Origin: Candidatus Melainabacteria bacterium
Lineage (GTDB): Bacteria > Cyanobacteriota > Vampirovibrionia > Obscuribacterales > Obscuribacteraceae
Length of the DNA stretch: 64,000 nucleotides
NCBI GenBank assembly: GCA_003242885.1
Contig: QKMZ01000007.1
Span: forward strand, 277,146 to 341,145
Direction: 5' to 3'
This document shows, piece by piece, positions 17,378 through 26,045 of this stretch (position 1 is its first letter; the number at the start of each line of letters is the position of its first letter). Made by a program: the position numbers and the translations under genes. The notes under the pieces were generated by a model, which saw nothing but the letters and a program-made list of their open reading frames with translations, did no database searches and had not been told where the DNA came from.

Positions 17378-18217
17378 ATGTCACGCATTCAAAGTGTTCG
17401 GACTGCTCAGACTGCGCTTTTGATTTTCTGTGTAGCTATGGGACTTTGCGCACCTGTCGCCCATGCAGCGGAGTCGAAAGACCCTAAGATTTACGCTCAC
17501 CGTGGCGGCGCGAGGTGGGCGCCTGAAAACACCCTGGCCGCGTTTCGCAAGTGCAAAGAAAATGGCGTTTACGGCATCGAATTGGACATTCAACGCTGCA
17601 AAACCGGCGAACTTGTCGTTATTCATGACGAGGATTTGAAGCGCACCACCAATGGTACCGGGCTTATTAAAGACATTAGTTTTGCCGATTTGAGCAAACT
17701 TGACGCGGGCAGTTGGTTTGGCGAACAGTTTAAAGATGAGCGCGTTCCGCTGCTCTCTGATGTTTTAAAACTGCTTGATGGCAAGGTCGTTCTCAATATC
17801 GAAATTAAGAACACTCCCGTCAACTATCCGGGTATTGAAGATGATTTGCTCAAGGTTCTTGCAGATTACAAATATCCTGACACCATCATAATTAGCTCGT
17901 TCGATCATGAAGTACTAAAGCGTCTGCACGCGAAGAGTTCAAAATATGCGATTGCTCTGCTGGGCGATCCGATTATTTGCGATGTTGGGCAGTACGCAAA
18001 GCAAGTCGGTGCCACTGCATGGCATCCATATTTTGGCAGTATGCGCAAAGATGTAATTGATACCGCTCACAGTGCTTCACTCAAAGTCAACGTGTGGACG
18101 CCTAATAAAAAGCCTGAGTGGGAAGAAATGATTTCACAGGGAGTTGATGGCATCGTCACCGATGATCCAAAGTCGCTGAGCGAATATCTGGGTCGTCGCC
18201 AGCGCAAGCAGAAGTAG
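17378..18217 (+). CDS. Exported glycerophosphodiester phosphodiesterase
   Basis: Hydrolyses glycerophosphodiesters to glycerol 3-phosphate and an alcohol. The start at ATG 17378 has AGGGG six bases ahead and opens a signal peptide (LLIFCVAMGLCAPVAHA). The GDPD barrel is complete: IYAHRGGARWAPENTLAAF (first catalytic His and Arg, then Glu), GIELDIQ and VIHDEDLKRTTNGTG (metal ligands and second His), VLNIEIKN, IISSFDHE, and the closing VNVWTP and GVDGIVTDDP. It would act in the periplasm on lipid-derived diesters for phosphate or glycerol supply. It is 65 bp after the ferrochelatase gene. Confidence 0.92.
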   Translation: MSRIQSVRTAQTALLIFCVAMGLCAPVAHAAESKDPKIYAHRGGARWAPENTLAAFRKCKENGVYGIELDIQRCKTGELVVIHDEDLKRTTNGTGLIKDISFADLSKLDAGSWFGEQFKDERVPLLSDVLKLLDGKVVLNIEIKNTPVNYPGIEDDLLKVLADYKYPDTIIISSFDHEVLKRLHAKSSKYAIALLGDPIICDVGQYAKQVGATAWHPYFGSMRKDVIDTAHSASLKVNVWTPNKKPEWEEMISQGVDGIVTDDPKSLSEYLGRRQRKQK

Positions 18218-18264
18218 AATAAGAGAAAGTTTGATTGAATCGTTATACGTCTAGGTGAGGGTCT

Positions 18265-19635
18265 ATGAGTTTTAAACGCACTGCAATCAGTCTGAGCATT
18301 CTGGGTGTGCTAGCCGGCGCGCCGGTGTTTGCCGAAGGGGAAAACCCAAAATTCGACAAGGCAAAAGCTACGGCACAAGCATCAACGGATGCAGGTGAGT
18401 GGAAGAAGGCTGAGACAGCCTGGGGCAAGTGCCTAGATACGTTGGAAGCAATAGGCGAAGCACCTGCTGACGCTAATTTAGAACTCACGCTGAAGCGTCT
18501 TGCTCAAGCATGTCGTCAAAATGGTGATTATGGCGATGGTATGACGTATCTGCAGCGCGCAATCGATACGGCTGCAAAATGCGGTATTTCTGATCCTGAC
18601 TTGCAAACCGAAGCCAACGAGCTCGGCAAATTCTGCAGAGTTATCGATCCGGCAAAACTAGGCAAAGATGCCGAAAAATTGATTCGTGACAACAAAGCAA
18701 CCATCATCGTCGTTAAAGACAAAGACGAAGGCAACTTTATTGTCACTGTGACAATTCCAAATCGCATCGAGAACAACACTGGCGACGATAAAGTCGATCA
18801 AATCGCTATGGAAAAGTCGGTCACCTTAAACCTCAACGAAGGCACGGACGGAACGGTCGCCGCTACCAATATCAAAGGTTTCAAGATACACGTTGTCGAA
18901 AAGAAAATGTGGGTCAACCTGCTTGCCGCTAAGTTCGCCAAGCCTAATGAGACTGGCGCGCGCGATGTAGCTATCACCGCCGGCAAAATGGGCGTGACGA
19001 AAACCGTTACTCAGTCGGTTGATGCCAATTTCTATCAACCGGTTGCCGCCTTCGTAGAAGAGACGAAGCTCTTCGGCACACCGACAGATATTGCGATTGG
19101 AACTACTCCTGCAACTTCGACGACCGCCACTAGCTCAACATCTTCTCCGAGCAGTGGCAGCACTATAACGCCAGCTTCGACCTCTGTTTCAACAGGTAGC
19201 ACAGTTCCTGTGACGACCACAACAACTACCACAACTGGCGCTGCAGATCTGCCTATACCGGCTTCGAACGGTACTCCGTCAACAACTACTTCTACCTCCA
19301 CCTCAACCTCAACGACGACAACTTCGACTCCGGTTGAGACGACAACCACGACTACTTCCACGTCATCGACAACAACGACTCCGGAAGTTGCTCCTGAGAA
19401 GAAGACTGAGATAGAAACCACCACAGTGATCGATCTCAGCGAACAGAAGAAAAAGGAAGAAGCACCGAAGGTTGAAGAGCCACAGCAGCAAAGCAGCTCG
19501 TCAGTACAGAAGGAAGCTAGCAGCACAACAACGACTACATCGGTAAAGAAACACCGTGATCATGACGATGACGATGATGATGACGACGATGATGACGACA
19601 AAGATAAAAAGAAACGCGACCGCGACGACGACTAG
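18265..19635 (+). CDS. Exported protein with helical N-domain, Thr/Ser linker and poly-Asp tail
   Basis: Signal peptide MSFKRTAISLSILGVLAGAP, cleavage near VFA-EG. Residues about 25-125 are helical and TPR-like (WKKAETAWGKCLDTL, LKRLAQACRQNGDYGDGMTYLQRA). Residues 130-280 form a domain of unknown family. A long Thr/Ser/Pro linker (about 280-390) then leads to an acidic/basic tail with an unbroken run of twelve Asp, flanked by His, Lys and Arg. The poly-Asp run could bind calcium or other cations. It lies 47 bp after the phosphodiesterase gene with a good Shine-Dalgarno (AGGTGAGGG). No function can be named. Confidence 0.7.
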   Translation: MSFKRTAISLSILGVLAGAPVFAEGENPKFDKAKATAQASTDAGEWKKAETAWGKCLDTLEAIGEAPADANLELTLKRLAQACRQNGDYGDGMTYLQRAIDTAAKCGISDPDLQTEANELGKFCRVIDPAKLGKDAEKLIRDNKATIIVVKDKDEGNFIVTVTIPNRIENNTGDDKVDQIAMEKSVTLNLNEGTDGTVAATNIKGFKIHVVEKKMWVNLLAAKFAKPNETGARDVAITAGKMGVTKTVTQSVDANFYQPVAAFVEETKLFGTPTDIAIGTTPATSTTATSSTSSPSSGSTITPASTSVSTGSTVPVTTTTTTTTGAADLPIPASNGTPSTTTSTSTSTSTTTTSTPVETTTTTTSTSSTTTTPEVAPEKKTEIETTTVIDLSEQKKKEEAPKVEEPQQQSSSSVQKEASSTTTTTSVKKHRDHDDDDDDDDDDDDKDKKKRDRDDD

Positions 19636-19694
19636 CTTTTAGCGTTGCGGCGCATTGCACGCGTCCTTTTCAATTCTACAAAAACACCAAAACA

Positions 19695-19716
19695 AAAGGG
19701 CTCGCAGGAGCCCTTT
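19695..19716 (+). terminator. Rho-independent terminator
   Basis: AAAGGGCTC and GAGCCCTTT form a perfect 9-bp stem around GCAG, followed by T-rich sequence, 59 bp after the stop of the poly-Asp protein. Confidence 0.8.
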
Positions 19717-19738
19717 GCCTTTAATCATTTTACTTTCG

Positions 19739-19772
19739 AATAGAGACAGAAATTTCGCCTTCTGTCTCTATT
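19739..19772. terminator. Second convergent hairpin
   Basis: AATAGAGACAGAA (19739-19751) and TTCTGTCTCTATT (19760-19772) give a perfect 13-bp stem with an 8-base loop. It lies ten bases beyond the minus-strand gene that ends at 19782 and probably terminates it, although no long U tract follows. Confidence 0.6.
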
Positions 19773-19781
19773 GATAAAAGC

Positions 19782-20162
19782 CTACTGACCTTGTGGTGCA
19801 GTGAATTTGTTTTGAATAAAGGTATCGAGACCTTGTTTCAGCAACCCGCCGAAGCCGCCGCCGCCTGTCGGATTGGTTCCCGGCATACCAGGTTGGGTGG
19901 GTGCCGCACCAATCGGAGCTACGGCTGAAGCGCCCAGCGACACTTGAACTGCCCGCGGATCTTGCGCAGTCATTTGCCCTTGTGGTGAGACGATGACAAA
20001 CAGAGACTGTCCTGTGGCCAGATTGCTCATTAAATACTGACCCGCTGGAAGTGTCGAGGTGCCCACAGAAACGAAGTTTGTATTGTATTGCGACCACGCA
20101 GCAAGCGGAAACAACACCGCGGCTGCAAACACGGCGCCGGTTACGAATTGCTTTCTCTTCAT
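19782..20162 (-). CDS. Small exported protein of unknown function
   Basis: A 126-residue product with a clear signal peptide (MKRKQFVTGAVFAAAVLFPL, cleavage near AWS-QY). The mature part starts with a beta-rich stretch (VSVGTSTLPAGQYLMSNLATGQSLFVIV) and continues into an Ala/Pro/Gly-rich region (GMPGTNPTGGGGFGG) and a short helical end. No family is recognised. It converges on the preceding plus-strand operon through two hairpins. Confidence 0.6.
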   Translation of the reverse strand: MKRKQFVTGAVFAAAVLFPLAAWSQYNTNFVSVGTSTLPAGQYLMSNLATGQSLFVIVSPQGQMTAQDPRAVQVSLGASAVAPIGAAPTQPGMPGTNPTGGGGFGGLLKQGLDTFIQNKFTAPQGQ

Positions 20163-20247
20163 CCCAATACTCCTTCTGACTGTGACGACCGCCTATTGTA
20201 CACGGTCGCCTGTGAGGGCTATCTGGGATGTAAACAGGCAGGTGGGT

Positions 20248-20269
20248 GCGTGCAACGCGCCCCCACGCT
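20248..20269. repeat. 22-bp intergenic repeat, copy 1
   Basis: The 22 bases from GCGTGCAACG to CCCACGCT are identical to those at 40905-40926. The unit contains the inverted pair GCGTG/CACGC and GCGC. It lies in the divergent spacer before the thioredoxin-like gene. Confidence 0.6.
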
Positions 20270-20408
20270 GACACGAGTCTTTTGGGGTGAACTGAAGCAA
20301 ACAATCCCAGGATTGTTCGCCTTGCAAGTCTGGGGTTTTCCCGGATCGTTTTTCCTTGCCTGCTCAACATAATTGCTTCCATGGACCGCCAGCATTTGAG
20401 AGGCATGT

Positions 20409-21752
20409 ATGTCCCGACGAGCAATCAATATTCTGAGCCTGCTTGCGATAGTCGCTGGGACTGTCGCCATCGTGCCTGTTTTTGCGCAGAGTGACGGAGC
20501 GAAAAGGTCGGCTGAGTTTCCCGTGAAGGGCTTGATTAATGAGAGAATCAATCAAAATATTGTCACTCAGCCAAGTGTTGGGGACAAAACTGCCATTCTC
20601 GGCGCGCGCCATCTGGTACCTGCAGATATGAGCAAGGGGCGTGTTGAAATGCCCGTTAGAAGCTTGTTGTTCGATAAGTTTAAGCAGCCGGCCGAAGCAA
20701 CTAAAGCTCGATCAGTTGTGGCGCCAGATTCAGTTGCTGTTCCGGTTCCGCCCCCTGCGGAACTTCGTTTAAAGGCTCCTGCGAAAGCTGTGGGCAGTTC
20801 GCAGAAGCCTTCATTGAAGAATCGCAATGAGAAAGTCGAGCCCGGTAAAGTCCGCTGGCACAAAATGGTTCAAACCGCTATGGACGCGTCAAAGCAGTCT
20901 GGCAAACCGGTTTTGCTGTTTCAGATGATGGGTCATCTCGATGACCGCTTTTGTTGAACGAATGCGCGCTTGGCGAGAACCGTGTTGTTCTCGGATGAAA
21001 ATGTAGCAAAAGAAATCAATGATAAATTCGAGCCAGTCTGGGTTAGTGTGCGCGAAGTTCCGACTGTGACGATTGATTTTGGCAATGGCCATAAAATCAA
21101 ACGCACCCTACATGGAAATGTCGCGTCATATGTGCTCACCGCAGATGGTACCATCGTTGATATTTTGCCGGGATTGTACGAACGCGACGAGTACGTGAAG
21201 CAGCTCAACAATCTGTTCTGGGTTCACCACTACATACCCCTGAGCAGAAATGCGCAAGTATTCCTCGCTGATTATCATAGAGAACAAGCTCAGTCGATCA
21301 AAACGAGCGGGAAAGCCTTGGAAGTGAGACCCTTTGCCGATATGTCGAAAATGGCAATAGAGATCAGTACAAAGACAATTTTGCGACCGCCGGGCTGGAG
21401 CGCTGGGCCTAAATCTGGGGTAAAACCTACAGCAACTGTTGAACATCCTGATTTTTCAAAACCAGGAGAACTTGCACACTGGCGCAAGCTCTTCGAGGAT
21501 ACTGCTGTCAACGAAAGAGAGCGCCGCGGACCTGTGCATGCGATGCTGTTGGCTCACCCGGGCGCGAAACCAGCCGATGTCACAAAGCAGCTTTATCGCG
21601 AAGTTCTTCACGCAGATATCGACGATCCGTATTTGGGGCTCGGCGAAACACTCTTCAAGGACTATCCGTTTACAGAGGATAATCCAGAAGGTGCTTCGAA
21701 GGCCTCCCTGGGAGCAAAGCACAGCGCACCAAAACACTCGCAAGCCATCTGA
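20409..21752 (+). CDS. Exported thioredoxin-like protein with one in-frame TGA (selenoprotein candidate, or nonsense mutant)
   Basis: The frame starts at ATG 20409 with a signal peptide (NILSLLAIVAGTVAIVPVFA-QS) and runs 182 codons to TGA at 20955-20957. It continues open in the same frame for 264 more codons, giving 447 residues if the TGA is read. The thioredoxin-like fold straddles the TGA: upstream KVRWHKMVQTAMDASKQSGK and PVLLFQMMGHLDDRFC, downstream TNARLARTVLFSDENVAKEIND, then GNVASYVLTADGTIVDILPGLY, which matches the late strands of such domains. The TGA directly follows Cys182, where redox residues are expected. The downstream part has no ribosome binding site of its own. A 7-bp hairpin follows the TGA at SECIS distance. 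The alternative is a CGA to TGA mutation in an otherwise intact gene. Elsewhere in the window TGA is a normal stop. Confidence 0.6.
20974..20993 (+). promoter_or_regulatory. Possible bacterial SECIS hairpin
   Basis: CGAGAAC and GTTCTCG form a perfect 7-bp stem around the 6-base loop CGTGTT. The loop begins 24 bases after the TGA, and G is its second base. Stem length, loop size, distance and the early loop G all satisfy the published bacterial SECIS consensus as I know it. A hairpin this size can arise by chance, so this is suggestive only. Confidence 0.4.
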
Positions 21753-21835
21753 TCAGTTCTTCAACTGTTCTGCATCAGTGCTAGATCATTTTTTGCGGTA
21801 TACGCTGTATGCTGTGAAAGTTGTTTAGGGATCGT

Positions 21836-22576
21836 ATGTCGGATTTGCCAGACGAAGAAAGCGAATCAGTCGTCGCCAGAGCGTTAAAAGAATACGCTCG
21901 GCTGCGGGAGCTTTGGATCATCATATGCATGATGATTCTGCCGTATTCGATCATCTGGTTGGGGATGAACTTCTTCAAGAGCGCCGTTTGGAGCTTGGCA
22001 CTCTATCACGGACTATGCCTTTTGCCTGGCATCATTTGGGGAAAGGAAACGTTCCGCAAGCATCTGCGCATACCAGGCTATTTGGAACTGCTTTGGCTGA
22101 TCATAGCGAGCGCACTATTTTCTTTCGCTTCATTGTTTACTTATCAGCATTTTGGTTCGATGGTTCTTTCCGACCAACACGTCTTTGATTTGATGCAAAC
22201 GCTCGGATACAACCGCGACATTTTTACCCCTTTGTGCATTTACATCGTCGTCGTAAATCCTGCACTCGAAGAGCTTTTCTGGCGTGGGTTCGTGATGAAT
22301 AAACTGGACGAGTTGTGCCCAGACTTTCCTCATTGCGGATTGATTTGGTCATCCTTTGCCTATGGTGCTTTTCACTATCCAATTATGCAATTGGTGATGT
22401 ATCCAGGCTGGGCCGAGTTTGGCACAGTTGCGCTTATGGTTTATGGTGCAGGTCTTGGAATTCTCTATCGTAAAACCCAATCGGTGATTATGCCGGCGCT
22501 GGCGCATGCGCTTCTCACTGATCTCTCGGCTGTTTTGCTCATGCTGGCGCTATTTCAAAAATTGAACGTACGATAG
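21836..22576 (+). CDS. CPBP-family intramembrane metalloprotease
   Basis: About 246 residues from ATG 21836, with AGGGAT just upstream. It is a polytopic membrane protein with about seven helices. The CPBP (CAAX protease and bacteriocin-processing) motifs are present: the paired glutamates in NPALEELFWRGF, the first His in FAYGAFHYP and a further His in ALAHALLTD. Members cleave within the membrane; substrates are unknown here. It lies 83 bp after the thioredoxin-like gene on the same strand. Confidence 0.87.
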   Translation: MSDLPDEESESVVARALKEYARLRELWIIICMMILPYSIIWLGMNFFKSAVWSLALYHGLCLLPGIIWGKETFRKHLRIPGYLELLWLIIASALFSFASLFTYQHFGSMVLSDQHVFDLMQTLGYNRDIFTPLCIYIVVVNPALEELFWRGFVMNKLDELCPDFPHCGLIWSSFAYGAFHYPIMQLVMYPGWAEFGTVALMVYGAGLGILYRKTQSVIMPALAHALLTDLSAVLLMLALFQKLNVR

Positions 22577-22599
22577 AGTCGGTTCTGATTTCCGATGGG

Positions 22600-23382
22600 C
22601 TAGTCCATCTTCAGTAGTTGATGCACGAGGGCCGCTTCTTCGACTTCTTTGGCTAACAGCTTGACGTTATCGCTGTTTTTGCCGAAGTCTAGAATAGTGA
22701 AAAGCGGTTTGCTGTAAATGCTGACAATGCAAGAACTTTCAGTCAAAGGATCAACTTTGATTCCGACCAACTCCCCTGGGCTGCGCGCCGTAGCCGCACT
22801 TATTGCGCTGACGGTGCCATCCTCTCTGTTCAATGACTCCAGGCTCCAGCCCTTCTTTGCTCCGAGCGCAGTGATGCTCAATTCAATACCTTCTTTGAGC
22901 GGAACAGGAATTTCAACCTTCTGTACTTTGTAGAGTTTCGAGTGTTTGAGTGCCGCTTCTCTTGCCATTGAAGTGGTGGCAACTTTCAGTAGGAGAAACA
23001 TATAAACAGCGCAAAAGAGTGTGAGTGCAACAGCGAACAAGCCACCCATTTGGAGGCACGTCCAGACTGTGACGAATTCACCACCCAAACTAATCACGAC
23101 ACTGGCCATAAGAATAGACATCAGTAGCCCAGCAGAAAGTCCACCTATGACTCCGGTGTGTAGACTGAAAATGAGCATGTTTCTTGTGCTCGCCCGCGTT
23201 TGAGCACGTTTCATCTTGAACGTCTGAAGCGTGTTACTTAATTCTTCTTGTTCGAATTCCGATAAAGCACCAATGATTCTAGTGATTCTGGAGACACGGC
23301 TCTCCATAACAGCCGGAAGAGCCTTTTCTTGATCGACATTATTTTCGTCGTTCGCTTTTTCGCTATTAACTGATTCTGTCAT
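22600..23382 (-). CDS. Membrane protein with two transmembrane helices, unknown function
   Basis: A 260-residue protein. An acidic, soluble N-terminal part (about 1-65, helical, ending KMKRAQTRASTRN) precedes two transmembrane helices (about 70-95 and 108-135). A cytoplasmic C-terminal domain of about 120 residues alternates strands and helices (VEIPVPLKEGIELSITALGAK, CIVSIYSKPLFTILDFG). No motif of a known enzyme is seen. It converges on the CPBP protease gene with a 23-bp gap. Confidence 0.65.
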   Translation of the reverse strand: MTESVNSEKANDENNVDQEKALPAVMESRVSRITRIIGALSEFEQEELSNTLQTFKMKRAQTRASTRNMLIFSLHTGVIGGLSAGLLMSILMASVVISLGGEFVTVWTCLQMGGLFAVALTLFCAVYMFLLLKVATTSMAREAALKHSKLYKVQKVEIPVPLKEGIELSITALGAKKGWSLESLNREDGTVSAISAATARSPGELVGIKVDPLTESSCIVSIYSKPLFTILDFGKNSDNVKLLAKEVEEAALVHQLLKMD

Positions 23383-23482
23383 TTTTATTGGTCATTAAGC
23401 GGGTCAAAAACTACATCTCCAATATCGAGTGTATCTGAATTGTTTGGATGAAAGGCTTCTGCTAATAAAACCATAGCTAATG

Positions 23483-23512
23483 AAAAGACCGAGCTGTGCG
23501 ACTCGGTCTTTT
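23483..23512. terminator. Perfect 11-bp hairpin
   Basis: AAAAGACCGAG and CTCGGTCTTTT pair around an 8-base loop. A-tract and T-tract flanks let it work on either strand. It lies between two minus-strand genes, upstream of 22600-23382 and downstream of 23708-25597, and probably ends the latter transcript. Confidence 0.65.
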
Positions 23513-23652
23513 GCTGGGGGTCCGATAGGTTGTGAAGCACCTATCCTTAAACCTATTTGTACTTTGGCTTTGACTATTGTTCTTTTCTTAGTCCTTTGAT
23601 TCTTTCGCTCCTTCAGCATGGTGTGGTGTGATTGAGCGTTCAATTTTGCTGA

Positions 23653-23695
23653 ATAATCGCGCCGCGGCAGGCGGTAATTACGTTGGCGCGATTAT
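23653..23695. terminator. Hairpin after the TPR gene
   Basis: ATAATCGCGCC (23653-23663) and GGCGCGATTAT (23685-23695) form an 11-bp stem with a 21-base loop, beginning 13 bp after the stop of the minus-strand TPR gene. It is likely a transcript-end structure working with the hairpin at 23483. Confidence 0.55.
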
Positions 23696-23707
23696 CAGCG
23701 TGGTGGG

Positions 23708-25597
23708 CTACCTCTGCATCATGCGGGCAATAATGTTTGGTTTTTTGCCTTCGGCTACTGCTCTTTCGAGCTTGGTCGCGCGCATCTCAAGTCGGGCGGT
23801 GACTTTGTGCAGGCGTTCCAACTCTTTTGGTGGCAATCCTGGAGTCAGACTTTCGTACGCTTTGTACTGCGTGACTGATTCTCTGAGTGCCTTAGAGTCT
23901 TGCTGGAAGAACTTTTCCAAAGTCTCGGCTAATCCCAAGCGAGCTTGCGCATTACGCGGGTCGTTGAAGATTGCAGTGTGGTATTTGTCCACAGCACTGT
24001 TGAACTGCTTTCTGCGCGCAAGGTCATTGGCAAGATTCAAGTCTTGTTTGGTGACTTCTCGTGCTTTTGCAACCAAATGCAATCCGCGCTTCGAACTCTC
24101 TTGTCCGCCCGGCATAGCAGCGAGCTTCTTAAACGCCATCTCTGCGTTGCTCAGGTCTTTGATCATTAGAGTCAGATCGCCGAGTGCGGCCAAGCTCTTC
24201 GCTGAATTTGCGTTTGCAACTAATGTATTGAACTGTTCGGTAGCTTCAGCAAATTTATTTTGTGCGAGCAATGCTTCGGCGTATGCGACGCGCTCGCCGT
24301 CGTTTTTCGGTGTGCCGATGATGGAGAGATCCACAGGCTTGCCGGAAAGCGAACGCAATTTCGCATCAGCCAAGCGCAGTTGCAGATTGTTCGGATTCAT
24401 TTGAATGGCACGAGCAATCGAGGCTTCCGCAGCTTCGTAATCGTTGTCGGCGATGAATGCGCCGGTGGTTTCTTTCTGCGCTCTCAAATAAAGTGCGCGG
24501 GTCAAACCCTCAACAGCAGCTACGTTGCCGGGCTGCGTTTGCAAAACAGCTTCGTAGTCCTTGATGGCATCAGCAATTTTTTCCAAGCGCAAGCTATTGT
24601 TGGCAATGCGCTGCAAAAGTTCTGTATTGTTGGGCATCAAGTCGAGTCCGGATCTCAGCTCTGCAATGGCGTGCTCAACATCACCGCGATTCTCGCGAAT
24701 CTCTGCGATTTTGATGTATGCCGAAGCGCTTTCAGGCTTGATTCTGATGGTTTCTTGAAACTCTTTGATCGCAGCAACCATGTTGCCCTGGCTTTGGTAG
24801 GCTTTGCCCAATTCAAAGTGGACAGGCGCGCTGTTTCTAAATTGATAGAGCGAAGTGTTCAATTCTTTGATTGCTTCGTCTGCCATTCCTTGTTGTAAGA
24901 GTGCTCGACCCAAGCCATAGTGAGCGGTCGAATTGCCGGTATTAAGGGCGGTGGCTTGTTTGAAGCTGGTCATAGCTTCTGCAGTGCGTCCGCCCTCGAG
25001 TTGGACCATTCCCAGACCTGCATATGCATCTGAAAATGTCTTGTCGGCACGAATAGCATTTTGGAATGATTGTTCTGCTTGATCGAGACGCCCTTCTTCC
25101 TTAAATACGCGGCCGAGCATGCAGTGCGCTTCAGGAAGATTGGGGTCGGTTGCGAGTGCCATGTTGCATTCGGCGCCCGCTTGTTTGATGAGCGCATCTC
25201 TATTCTTGCGCGTGGTGCCCGATGAAGATTGCAGTCTGTTCAAGAGGACTTGAGCTTTTCCGCAATGAGCCATTGCGTTTTGCGCATCCTGTTTTAGAAC
25301 CTTGTCAAACTCTTCGTCTGCGCGATCCAACTTAAAGCTCTTTGCGTATGCGTAAGCGAGTCCGTTGCGCACATTCACATCTTTGGGCTGTTTATTCAAA
25401 GCCGTTCTATATAGTTCTTCGGCTTCACTGAATTTACCCTTGCGAATCAAATCGTCCGCCATAAGCTGTTCTTGGCTGATTCTCGCCTTTAATGTCTTCT
25501 TTGCGTTGCGAGCCTCGGCGTCGCCCTGAGCACTAAGAGAGCCGCACAGAAAGAGCGAACCTGCAACCAACAATATGGATTTTTTCTTCAAGTCCAT
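23708..25597 (-). CDS. Exported TPR protein, long repeat array
   Basis: A 629-residue product with a signal peptide (KSILLVAGSLFLCGSLSA-QG) and about fourteen tetratricopeptide repeats. Good units include AEELYRTALNKQPKDVNVRN, LPEAHCMLGRVFKEEGRLDQ and SAPVHFELGKAYQSQGNMVA. A weaker repeat zone follows residue 400 and a basic tail ends the protein. It should be a periplasmic or outer-membrane assembly scaffold. It stands alone, with a hairpin after its stop and a long spacer before its start. Confidence 0.87.
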   Translation of the reverse strand: MDLKKKSILLVAGSLFLCGSLSAQGDAEARNAKKTLKARISQEQLMADDLIRKGKFSEAEELYRTALNKQPKDVNVRNGLAYAYAKSFKLDRADEEFDKVLKQDAQNAMAHCGKAQVLLNRLQSSSGTTRKNRDALIKQAGAECNMALATDPNLPEAHCMLGRVFKEEGRLDQAEQSFQNAIRADKTFSDAYAGLGMVQLEGGRTAEAMTSFKQATALNTGNSTAHYGLGRALLQQGMADEAIKELNTSLYQFRNSAPVHFELGKAYQSQGNMVAAIKEFQETIRIKPESASAYIKIAEIRENRGDVEHAIAELRSGLDLMPNNTELLQRIANNSLRLEKIADAIKDYEAVLQTQPGNVAAVEGLTRALYLRAQKETTGAFIADNDYEAAEASIARAIQMNPNNLQLRLADAKLRSLSGKPVDLSIIGTPKNDGERVAYAEALLAQNKFAEATEQFNTLVANANSAKSLAALGDLTLMIKDLSNAEMAFKKLAAMPGGQESSKRGLHLVAKAREVTKQDLNLANDLARRKQFNSAVDKYHTAIFNDPRNAQARLGLAETLEKFFQQDSKALRESVTQYKAYESLTPGLPPKELERLHKVTARLEMRATKLERAVAEGKKPNIIARMMQR

Positions 25598-26045
25598 AAC
25601 TAAATATCCCCTTCAACGTTTTCCGAAACGCCACCATAAACCGGCTTTTGACTCGAAACAAGTTCGGGTACCGAATAAGAAGACATAAGTTTGACTATAG
25701 GGCTGAATTGGGAACCTCCGCAGTGGCAGAGGCTTTTGGTTGGTTTCAAAGTGATAATGGTTTTGTGGAAAAACTTACAAAACTGCGGCGAATAAAAGTG
25801 AGCCGCTTCTGATAAAGCTTATGTTTAGCTCGTTTTGGCTACCTCGATTTCGTTACCGAGTGATGGAGGTTGTCACGAACATGCGTCATGCTGCGGCTGT
25901 TTTTTTGCAACTTGTCGAAAACAGCCGGAAATCTAACAACTTTTCACCTTCCTTATTAGTGGCGGACAGGTTCACCCTATGTTATTCTATTAATTGACCG
26001 AACGTTCGGTAAATGAAATTGAGCCCTGTCAATTTGGGGGTGGCT
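25598..26045. other. Divergent spacer with promoters for the TPR gene and the diiron gene
   Basis: About 450 bp between divergent genes. The right end carries the TetR-type operator (25997-26010) just after A/T-rich sequence (TTATTCTATTAATTG) that could be the -10 region of the diiron gene. The rest holds no visible gene. Confidence 0.5.
25997..26010. promoter_or_regulatory. TetR-family operator
   Basis: ACCGAACGTTCGGT is a perfect 14-bp palindrome of the form bound by many TetR-family repressors. It lies 36 bp before the chosen start of the diiron gene and right after its likely -10 region, so bound protein would block transcription. A TetR gene lies immediately downstream of the diiron gene. 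Confidence 0.8.

Noticed and set aside
19035-19526. 163-codon minus-strand frame rich in Val
   Set aside because: It is the antisense of the Thr-rich linker of the plus-strand exported protein.
20970-21752. Second half of the thioredoxin-like gene as a separate gene
   Set aside because: It begins at a TTG inside the fold without a ribosome binding site and continues the upstream frame exactly, so I keep one gene with an in-frame TGA.
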